Position numbers and translations under genes: made by a program
The notes under the pieces: model-generated
Database searches by the model: none
What the model saw: the letters and a program-made list of their open reading frames with translations, nothing else
What the model was told of the DNA's origin: nothing
Shown here: piece after piece, positions 1 to 5,073 of the stretch
How positions within the stretch are numbered: position 1 is the stretch's first letter
Layout of the letters: the number at the start of each line of letters is the position of its first letter
Assembly: GCA_007124345.1 (NCBI GenBank)
Contig: SLFH01000158.1
Location: 1-8,920, forward strand
DNA length: 8,920 nt
Origin: Phycisphaerales bacterium
Lineage (GTDB): Bacteria > Planctomycetota > Phycisphaerae > Phycisphaerales > UBA1924
Direction of reading: 5' to 3'

Positions 1-803
1 CCCACGGCGCCCCCCGCCCCGCCCGTCACCTCGAGCCGGCGCACCGTCCCGGTCACATCCAGCTCGCGGTAGCGGTCCAGACGAACGATGTCCGTCGGCG
101 CACGCCCCTCGCGGAACTGCTGCACCACGAACTCGAAGACCGGGCGCGTCCCGTCGGCGTACCGGGCCCGATCGACCAGCGGCAGCGAGCGGTTGGGCAC
201 ATTGTCCTCGCCCTCCGCAGAGAGCTCGACACGCTCCCACGAGCCCAGCGCGAACTTGAACTGCATGCGGTCCGGGTTGGTCGGCTGCGGCAGCACGATC
301 TGCCATCGCATGTCGCTGCGGCGCACCAGGCGCTGGCTCGGGTCGCCGGGGTTCCAGCCGTTGTGGTTGCTCGCGAGATGGATCGGCGCGTCGTCGTCGG
401 CGACATCGGATGGGTCGTCCACGACGATCACAAAGCCCTGCGGCAGCGACTCGGGCGCGACCATCTCCGGCTGCGCCTCGGCCGTGGTCGCCGCGAGATC
501 CGAGCCATCGGCGTCCGACGCCTCGTCTCCCGCTACCGGCTCAGTCTCGGGCTCGGCCTCCCCGCCGAGGATCGCCGTCGGCCCGCGGTGGGCGTCTGCA
601 AGCTCCGAGGTCTGGTCGATGCGGCTGCCGAAGAACCACTCGCCGATCGCGTTCGCCCCGCCGGTGTCCCCCGCGCCAACACCCACGCGCGGGTTCTCCA
701 TCGCCGGGCCCATCCGCAGGTTGTGCCCGATCGACAGCAGCAGGATCGAGATCGCGATGAACGGCAGGCTCAGCCAGATCGTCAAAAGAATCCGCTTGCG
801 CAT
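1..803 (-). CDS. Membrane-anchored protein with CBM20/48-like domain, C-terminus beyond window (partial)
   Basis: The frame is open from an ATG at 803 to the left edge: 267 complete codons, C-terminal part missing. The start is supported by GGAG on the minus strand about 8 bases upstream. Residues 1-4 are basic (MRKR) and residues 5-26 are hydrophobic, which fits a signal anchor or uncleaved signal peptide. Residues about 75-125 are an acidic, Ala/Glu/Asp-rich linker. Residues about 140-215 resemble a starch-binding or glycogen-binding Ig-like fold: IHLASNHNGWNPGDPSQRL at 141-159, a Trp at 167, and QFKFALGSWERVE at 181-193, followed by NVPNR. In planctomycete and other hydrolases such a module often precedes an alpha/beta-hydrolase (enterochelin-esterase-like) domain. 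That catalytic domain would lie outside the window, so enzyme activity is inference. The protein probably acts at the cell envelope. It lies downstream of sod on the same strand, separated by 166 bases that carry two inverted repeats. Confidence 0.8.
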   Translation of the reverse strand, partial: MRKRILLTIWLSLPFIAISILLLSIGHNLRMGPAMENPRVGVGAGDTGGANAIGEWFFGSRIDQTSELADAHRGPTAILGGEAEPETEPVAGDEASDADGSDLAATTAEAQPEMVAPESLPQGFVIVVDDPSDVADDDAPIHLASNHNGWNPGDPSQRLVRRSDMRWQIVLPQPTNPDRMQFKFALGSWERVELSAEGEDNVPNRSLPLVDRARYADGTRPVFEFVVQQFREGRAPTDIVRLDRYRELDVTGTVRRLEVTGGAGGAV

Positions 804-883
804 CGGGCGGCTCCATCGGGACAGAGGGAAGCAGGCCGCGGCGCAGCGAAACGCCGGGCGGCCTCAACCCCGCTTTCGCAGAG

Positions 884-889
884 ATGATA
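884..889 (-). promoter_or_regulatory. Candidate -10 element of the CBM-like gene, flanked by a perfect 10-bp inverted repeat (852-861 / 890-899)
   Basis: On the minus strand TATCAT (5 of 6 matches to TATAAT) lies about 80 bases upstream of the ATG at 803. No good -35 is seen at 16-18 bases. The arms CGCCGGGCGG (852-861) and CCGCCCGGCG (890-899) are exact complements with a 28-base spacer containing the -10. The layout is compatible with an operator that covers the promoter, or with a long-loop hairpin downstream of sod. Confidence 0.3.
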
Positions 890-923
890 CCGCCCGGCGC
901 ACCGATTCTGGCTTCTGTTTGAG

Positions 924-951
924 GATCCGGGCCTCGCCTGAGACCCGGATC
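924..951. terminator. GC-rich hairpin just downstream of sod (possible terminator without U-tract)
   Basis: GATCCGGG (924-931) pairs with CCCGGATC (944-951). After one C-A mismatch, CTC (933-935) pairs with GAG (940-942), leaving a 4-base loop. The hairpin begins 19 bases past the sod stop codon in the direction of sod transcription. No T-run follows on the minus strand, so it may be a weak terminator or an mRNA 3'-end stabiliser rather than a classical intrinsic terminator. Confidence 0.4.
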
Positions 952-969
952 TGGCTCCAGACCCGAGAG

Positions 970-1614
970 TCAGCCCTTCGCCTCGCTGAACAGTTCGCCC
1001 ACCTTCTTCCAGTTCACCACATTCCAGAAGGCCTTGATGTAATCCGGGCGGCGGTTCTGGTAGTTCAGGTAGTACGCATGCTCCCAGACATCCAGACCGA
1101 GGATCGGGGTGTGCCCGGGGCCCTTGCCACCGAACTCCTCGGGCATCTTCGGGTTGTCCTGGTTCGCCGTCGAGTAGACATGCAGCTTGCCCTCGGGCGA
1201 GACACACAGCCAAGCCCAGCCGGAGCCGAAGCGGGTGGCCGCGGCGTCGGCGAACTTCTCCTTGAACTCGTCAAAGGACCCGAAACCCGATTTGATCGCG
1301 TCACCGAGCGCCCCTTCCGGCCGGCCCCCGCCGCCCTTGCCCTCGGGGGCGAGGATCTGCCAGAACAGCGAGTGGTTCGCGTGCCCGCCCGCGTTGTTGC
1401 GGACAGCGCCCTGGATCTCGTGCGGCAGCCGCTCGAGCGATGAGATCACCTGCTCGACCGGCTTGCCCGCCCAGTCGGTGCCTTCCAGGGCGGCGTTGGC
1501 CTTGTCCACATACGCCTTGTGGTGCTTGCCGTGGTGGATTTCCATCGTCTTGGCGTCGATGTGCGGCTCTAGTGCGTCGACGGAATAAGGCAGGGGGGGA
1601 AGTTCGTAGGCCAT
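970..1614 (-). CDS. sodA: Superoxide dismutase, Fe/Mn family, Mn-type signature
   Basis: This 214-residue protein has the usual length of the family and converts superoxide to oxygen and hydrogen peroxide. Metal ligands are all visible: His27 (in EIHHGKHH), His81 (NHSLFW), Asp175 and His179 (DVWEHAYY). His31 and Tyr35 are the usual second-sphere residues. The second-sphere Gln that separates subtypes is Gln152 in the C-terminal domain (STANQD), while the N-terminal position has Gly77 (AGGHANH). This is the Mn-SOD pattern, not the Fe-SOD one, but cambialistic use of Fe cannot be excluded. No signal peptide is seen, so the enzyme is probably cytoplasmic. The ATG at 1614 is chosen because AGGAGAG lies 7-13 bases upstream on the minus strand and the family's N-terminus (MAYELPPLPY) begins there; a longer frame from 1671 adds an Arg-rich stretch unlike the family. 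A minus-strand promoter candidate lies at 1864-1891. Confidence 0.97.
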   Translation of the reverse strand: MAYELPPLPYSVDALEPHIDAKTMEIHHGKHHKAYVDKANAALEGTDWAGKPVEQVISSLERLPHEIQGAVRNNAGGHANHSLFWQILAPEGKGGGGRPEGALGDAIKSGFGSFDEFKEKFADAAATRFGSGWAWLCVSPEGKLHVYSTANQDNPKMPEEFGGKGPGHTPILGLDVWEHAYYLNYQNRRPDYIKAFWNVVNWKKVGELFSEAKG

Positions 1615-1791
1615 CGGACTCTCCTCATCGGTGGCTCGCGGCTCGGGATCACGCCGTCTTCGACGCTGCATGATGCCCTAGCAGCGACAGATCAAAAACT
1701 TGGAATCACCCGGACAGACCGGGGCATGGGTTCTCGGTCGGGGGGACATCCGTAGAAAAATGTGGACTGCATGTCACCAACTCCGCCGCAC

Positions 1792-1819
1792 TTGCACGCG
1801 CGGCGGATTCTGCTACACT
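1792..1819 (+). promoter_or_regulatory. Candidate sigma-70-type promoter reading toward the sigma factor gene
   Basis: TTGCAC (1792-1797), a 16-base spacer and TACACT (1814-1819) form a plausible -35/-10 pair. The bases TGC directly before the -10 give an extended -10 (TGN) motif. Transcription would begin near 1826, leaving a leader of about 540 bases before the ATG at 2366. A second extended -10 (TGA-TATAGG, 1865-1873) lies just downstream but has no clear -35. Confidence 0.45.
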
Positions 1820-1863
1820 GATCGGCTCGGGAGCGATCGGTCGCGCCCGGATCTGTCTTGGCG

Positions 1864-1891
1864 ATGATATAGGACCGTCGGCCCGGGTCAA
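1864..1891 (-). promoter_or_regulatory. Candidate strong promoter reading toward sod
   Basis: On the minus strand TTGACC (complement of 1886-1891), a 16-base spacer and TATCAT (complement of 1864-1869) each match the consensus at 5 of 6 positions. This is the best -35/-10 pair I see in the window. Transcription would begin near 1857 and run through about 240 bases of leader to the sod ATG at 1614. A weaker alternative (GTGACA, 17 bases, TACGGA) lies at 1749-1777 on the same strand. Confidence 0.5.
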
Positions 1892-2352
1892 CACCTGTAC
1901 GGGTGGCCCAGCGAGCGAGGCGGTCAAGCCAATGCCACCGCCGGATGACAGGGTCCGGAATTCTGACCGATCGAACCCGGAACCGGCGGGAGGAAAGTTC
2001 CCTCTCGCAGCCGGAAGCGTCGTTTGAGAGACTCGAACCACGGTCGGACACGCGGCGTAGGGAATGAAATCGCCGCGAAAGCGTTCCTCACGAGATCCGA
2101 GCCGACGCATCCCGAAGAAAGACGCCCGGAGAGAGGGCGCACATGAGCGGGTCTGTCACCCAAGAGCTTCGCCCGACCGGGCGGGATTCCGGGAACACGC
2201 CCGCGTCGGTTTAGTCGGCCCCCGCGAAACCACGGGGTCCGGAAGTTGTGGCCCGTGGCAAGACGATCGACGCAACCGCGGGCCTGTGACATGCGAATCA
2301 AATCCTTCCGCTGAAGGTTGGAAGGAAAAGAGTCCAAAGGGTGCGGAGCACC

Positions 2353-2362
2353 AAGGACGAGG
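2353..2362 (+). promoter_or_regulatory. Ribosome binding site deciding the sigma factor start
   Basis: AAGGACGAGG provides AAGGA 8 bases before ATG 2366 and GAGG 6 bases before ATG 2369. The upstream TTG at 2318 has only an AAGG directly adjacent to it, so it is a poorer start. Confidence 0.55.
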
Positions 2363-2365
2363 TTG

Positions 2366-3478
2366 ATGATGGTGATGGTGAACTCGCCAAAGAAAAAGCC
2401 GATGCCGCTTGAGCAGGACCGCCTCCGCGGCCGGCGCCGTGGGTCTTCCTCGGCCTCGTCCGCCAAGGGCGAGGGCCGCCGGTCGGTGATGCGCCGGCTC
2501 AGCTCAGAGGACCAGCGACTGCTGGACCACCTGCTCAGCCACGAGATGGACTACATCGACTCGGAGGCCTTCTACGAGGAGGACGCCGAGCGCAAGATCT
2601 ACGAGGAAGCCCCCGACATCCAGAAGCCCGACACCACCTGGTACCACCCGGTGATGGACGACCTCTCGGCCACTCGGGGCTCCAGGACCGTCAAGTCGAC
2701 CCAGCAGGTCATCCTGACCGGCGCCGAGGAGAAGGTCCTCTTCCACCAGTTCAACTACGCCCGCCACCGCGTCTGGAAGCTCCAGCACGAGGTCTGGTCG
2801 AGCCCCAGCAAGCAGCCCGCGCCCGAGCAGGCCGAGGAGATGCTCCGCTGGTACCGGCTTGCCGATGTGATCCGCGAGCAGATCGCCGAGACCAACCTCG
2901 CGCTGGTCTTGGCGATGGCAAAGAGGACTCGGATGTCGGAGGTCGACTTCGCCGACCTGGTCAGCGAGGGGAACATGGCCTTGCTTCGGGCGGTCGACAA
3001 GTTCGACGCCGGGCGCGGGTACAAGTTCTCGACCTACGCCTGCCGCGCCATCCTCAAGGCCTTCAGCCGCCAGGGCATGAAGCTGAGCAAGTACCGCCAG
3101 CGCTTCCCGACCGACTTCGACCCCAAGCTCGAGAAGAGCAACTACCTCGAGACCAAGCGGGGCGACTTCGAGAAGGACGCCGCCGACGAGGTCAAAAGGA
3201 TCGTCTTGGAGAACCGGGCCGACCTGACGGATGTCGAGCGGACGGTCATCGAGCACCGGTTCAACCTCCGCCCCGCGGGAGAGGCCCAGCCCGAGACCGA
3301 GAAGCCGATGACCCTCGAGCAGGTCGGGCAGATCATCGGTGTCACGAAGGAGCGCGTCCGCCAGATCCAGAACAAGGCCATGGAGAAGATCCGGGCCCAG
3401 CTGGAGGCCAACTTCCTGGGGACCAAGAAGGAAGATGAGGCGGAGTCTGACGAGGAAGCCGTCCAGGCCCAGCGCTGA
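2366..3478 (+). CDS. Sigma-70 family RNA polymerase sigma factor, atypical region 2
   Basis: The 370-residue protein directs RNA polymerase to promoters. The N-terminus (1-45) is basic and low-complexity and is followed by a region without a recognised domain. Residues about 115-140 (LTGAEEKVLFHQFNYARHR) look like region 1.2. Region 2 covers about 172-236: ETNLALVLAMA, DLVSEGNMALLRAVDKFD and then YKFSTYACRAILKAFSR at 219-235. In housekeeping sigmas the last segment normally reads FSTYATWWIRQA, so both tryptophans are replaced (Arg227, Ala228). Region 3 seems short or missing. Region 4 (about 286-346) is well kept, with the helix-turn-helix TLEQVGQIIGVTKERVRQIQ and an insert rich in Pro/Glu before it. 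The acidic tail (354-370) is unlike the core family. The ATG at 2366 is preferred over a TTG at 2318 because AAGGA at 2353-2357 is well spaced; ATG 2369 and 2375 are alternatives. The gene is single, with its own terminator. Role (group 2-like or planctomycete-specific) is not certain. Confidence 0.9.
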   Translation: MMVMVNSPKKKPMPLEQDRLRGRRRGSSSASSAKGEGRRSVMRRLSSEDQRLLDHLLSHEMDYIDSEAFYEEDAERKIYEEAPDIQKPDTTWYHPVMDDLSATRGSRTVKSTQQVILTGAEEKVLFHQFNYARHRVWKLQHEVWSSPSKQPAPEQAEEMLRWYRLADVIREQIAETNLALVLAMAKRTRMSEVDFADLVSEGNMALLRAVDKFDAGRGYKFSTYACRAILKAFSRQGMKLSKYRQRFPTDFDPKLEKSNYLETKRGDFEKDAADEVKRIVLENRADLTDVERTVIEHRFNLRPAGEAQPETEKPMTLEQVGQIIGVTKERVRQIQNKAMEKIRAQLEANFLGTKKEDEAESDEEAVQAQR

Positions 3479-3517
3479 GGCGCCTCTCCGACCCCCGACA
3501 CTTTGAGCACCACTCCG

Positions 3518-3547
3518 CAGCCCGGCCCGAGCCGGGCTGTTTTCTTG
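3518..3547 (+). terminator. Intrinsic terminator of the sigma factor gene
   Basis: CAGCCCGGC (3518-3526) and GCCGGGCTG (3531-3539) form a perfect 9-bp stem with loop CCGA, followed by TTTTCTT (3540-3546). It lies 39 bases after the sigma stop codon at 3478 and separates this gene from the pilT cluster. Confidence 0.92.
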
Positions 3548-3703
3548 CCGCCGCTCGCCGCCTTCGCCGGAGGGCTCCCCCGACCGGATGGAAGTGTCCA
3601 GAGCGGGCGGATGTTTATCCGGACCGTCCGCGGCCGGGGTTGCTCGGAGGCGGAGACTCCGACCGCCGACGCGGGGTGGCGGAGTATCGGGAACCCCGCG
3701 GTG

Positions 3704-3733
3704 TTGAAGATCGAACCTGTTATGGTGTAGTCT
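3704..3733 (+). promoter_or_regulatory. Candidate promoter of the pilT-like operon
   Basis: TGT-TATGGT (3718-3726) is an extended -10 with 4 of 6 matches in its core. An alternative reading pairs TTGAAG (3704-3709) with TAGTCT (3728-3733) over an 18-base spacer. Either would give a leader of about 100 bases before the ATG at 3840. The CGCGGGG/CCCCGCG inverted repeat ends 17 bases before the TGT and could be an operator. Confidence 0.4.
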
Positions 3734-3824
3734 GTCACCCCCACGCGCGCCCGGCGCCGGACGCTCGCGGGGCTGCCTGCGTCTACTGTTTCGCCGACGC
3801 CAGAGTGACGCGTCCGGCCCGCGC

Positions 3825-3830
3825 GAGGAG
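3825..3830 (+). promoter_or_regulatory. Ribosome binding site deciding the pilT-like start
   Basis: GAGGAG ends 9 bases before ATG 3840. An in-frame TTG at 3834 would be only 3 bases away, so the ATG is preferred. Confidence 0.75.
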
Positions 3831-3839
3831 TCTTTGTTC

Positions 3840-4994
3840 ATGTCGATCGATTACCCATCAACCCCCCCGGTCCCTGTGGGCCATGTGACCCTGGACCCCG
3901 ATGCGAAGCACGACCCGAACAAGACACGCCTTGGCAAGTTCCTCAAGGCGTGCATCGAGCACGAAGCGTCCGACCTGATCATCAAGACGGGCCAGCCCCC
4001 CAAGCTGCGTGTCCGCGGCGCCCTCAAGCCGCTGAACACCGACCCCGTCACCCACGACGACTTCCTGCAGATCGCCAAGCACGTGCTCAGCGAAGAGCAG
4101 TTTGTGGACTTGCGGAAGTTCGGCTCGGTCGACTTCGCCTACGACTACGACGAGAAGCACCGTTTCCGCGTGAACCTCTTCCAGGCCCGCGGCAAGCTGG
4201 CGATCGCCGCCAGAAACATCACCAGCAACATCCTCCCCTTCGAGGGGCTGCACCTGCCCCCGATCATGTCCAAGATCGCCCTGCAGCCGCAGGGGCTGGT
4301 GCTGCTCTGCGGCGTGACCGGCTCGGGCAAGTCGACGACGATCGCGTCGATGCTCGACTATGTCAACGCCCGCAAACCGGTGCACATCGTGACGATCGAG
4401 GACCCGATCGAGTACATCTTCGAGGACAAAGTCGCGACGGTGAACCAGCGCGAGATCGGCATCGACTGCCTGGACTTCAAGATCGCGCTGCGTGCCCTGG
4501 TGCGTGAAAACCCCGATATCGTGCTGATCGGCGAGATGCGAGACGCCGAGACCTTCGAGGCCGCCCTCATGGCCTCCGAGACGGGCCACCTTGTGTACGG
4601 GACGATCCACGCGTCCAGCACGACGCAGACCTTCAGCCGTATCTACGGCCTGTTCCCCGCCGAGGACATCGAGGGCGTGCGGAAGATCCTCGCGTACCAG
4701 ATGCGGGCGTTCGTATACCAGAAGCTGCTGCCGACGCTGCACGAGAACATCCACCGCATCCCCGCGATCGAGATCCTGATCAACAACACGGTCGTGCAGA
4801 AGCACATCATGGAGGGTCGCGAGGCCGAGCTCCGCGAGTACCTCAAGGCTGTCGAGGCCCGCCAGGTGGGCATGACCGACTTCAACGACTCGCTTGTGGA
4901 GCTGGTGGAGAAGGAGTACATTCACATGCGGACGGCCTTGGAGGCCAGTCCGAATGTGGACGAGTTGCAGATGAAGCTGAAGAAGCTCGGCTGA
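3840..4994 (+). CDS. pilT: PilT/PilU-family type IV pilus retraction-type ATPase
   Basis: This 384-residue cytoplasmic ATPase belongs to the secretion-superfamily hexamers that drive pilus retraction. All catalytic motifs are present: ASDLIIKTGQPP (43-54) of the N-terminal PAS-like domain, Walker A GVTGSGKST (158-166, Lys164), Asp box TIEDPIEY (185-192), Walker B DIVLIGEMRD (226-235, Glu232) and His box TGHLVYGTIHASS with His250 and His257. The C-terminal domain has PAIEILINN (308-316) and GMTDFNDSLVELV (344-356). The segment where PilT proteins carry AIRNLIRE reads TVVQKHIMEG here, and the end (SPNVDELQMKLKKLG) resembles PilU. PilT versus PilU is therefore open, and the symbol is a family-level choice. 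It lacks zinc-binding cysteines, as expected for PilT rather than PilB. The N-terminal extension of about 25 residues is Pro/Asp-rich. It is the first gene of the rightward cluster, 79 bases before the next gene. No pilin or assembly gene is in the window. Confidence 0.93.
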   Translation: MSIDYPSTPPVPVGHVTLDPDAKHDPNKTRLGKFLKACIEHEASDLIIKTGQPPKLRVRGALKPLNTDPVTHDDFLQIAKHVLSEEQFVDLRKFGSVDFAYDYDEKHRFRVNLFQARGKLAIAARNITSNILPFEGLHLPPIMSKIALQPQGLVLLCGVTGSGKSTTIASMLDYVNARKPVHIVTIEDPIEYIFEDKVATVNQREIGIDCLDFKIALRALVRENPDIVLIGEMRDAETFEAALMASETGHLVYGTIHASSTTQTFSRIYGLFPAEDIEGVRKILAYQMRAFVYQKLLPTLHENIHRIPAIEILINNTVVQKHIMEGREAELREYLKAVEARQVGMTDFNDSLVELVEKEYIHMRTALEASPNVDELQMKLKKLG

Positions 4995-5003
4995 TCCCGG
5001 GCC

Positions 5004-5023
5004 GCGCGGGCCAGCGCCCGCGC
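5004..5023. repeat. Intercistronic hairpin between the pilT-like and GspE-like genes
   Basis: GCGCGGGC (5004-5011) and GCCCGCGC (5016-5023) form a perfect 8-bp stem with loop CAGC, starting 10 bases after the pilT-like stop codon. No T-run follows on either strand, so full termination is unlikely. It may stabilise the upstream message 3' end or cause partial attenuation between the ATPase and its downstream partners. Confidence 0.5.
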
Positions 5024-5073
5024 CGTCCGGTCCGCCGAGAGGACATCGCCCACTCCCCGAGGAAGACCGTCCC

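Larger units (their letters stand above)
1615..2365. other. 751-base non-coding region between sod and the sigma factor gene
   Basis: No frame here has the codon use of the neighbouring genes: reading frames exist but are rich in AGA, CGA, TTA and other codons rare in the real genes. The stretch is less GC-rich near 1690-1870, where the promoter candidates lie. From about 1870 to 2365 it holds several short self-complementary segments: GCCC/GGGC around 2123-2137, CGCCC/GGGCG around 2170-2183, and CCTTCC/GGAAGG around 2304-2325. I see no tRNA, tmRNA, RNase P, SRP or known riboswitch signature. It probably contains a long 5' leader for the sigma gene and a leader for sod; a small RNA cannot be excluded. 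Confidence 0.7.
3548..3839 (+). other. Non-coding 5' region of the pilT-like cluster (gene-free from 3479)
   Basis: With the terminator region this makes 361 gene-free bases (3479-3839). The part after 3548 holds an inverted repeat, CGCGGGG (3670-3676) and CCCCGCG (3694-3700) with a 17-base spacer, then a promoter candidate and the ribosome binding site of the next gene. Reading frames here begin inside the terminator or lack ribosome binding sites and do not look coding. Confidence 0.65.

Noticed and set aside
1615..1671. N-terminal extension of superoxide dismutase from 1671
   Set aside because: It adds an Arg-rich stretch foreign to the family and runs through the clear ribosome binding site of the ATG at 1614.
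1985..2010. GAGGAAAG-type motif reminiscent of the 5' part of RNase P RNA
   Set aside because: The following bases do not continue the RNase P conserved block, and none of the other conserved regions occurs downstream.
2020..2050. T-loop-like box (minus-strand GTTCGAGTC) suggesting a tRNA
   Set aside because: The flanking bases do not pair as a T-stem and no anticodon arm or acceptor stem is found around it.
2318..2365. TTG start giving a 386-residue sigma factor
   Set aside because: The AAGG before it is directly adjacent to the start, whereas ATG 2366 has a well-spaced AAGGA; the extra 16 residues match no known sigma region.
2064..2366. A 100-codon plus-strand frame whose TGA overlaps the sigma factor ATG (TGATG), suggesting a translationally coupled leader peptide
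   Set aside because: Codon use (AGA, CGA, TTA, low GC at third positions) is unlike every real gene here, there is no well-spaced ribosome binding site (AGGGA ends one base before the ATG), and the product is a low-complexity Arg/Pro/Gly string.
3503..3730. Small plus-strand frame of 75 codons
   Set aside because: It starts before and runs through the intrinsic terminator of the sigma gene and has no recognisable product.
2504..3841. Long minus-strand open frame opposite the sigma factor gene
   Set aside because: It is a shadow frame created by high GC; it has no ribosome binding site or family resemblance, and the plus strand carries the clear sigma domains. The same holds for the long minus-strand frames at 3858-5105, 4882-6876 and 6761-8746.
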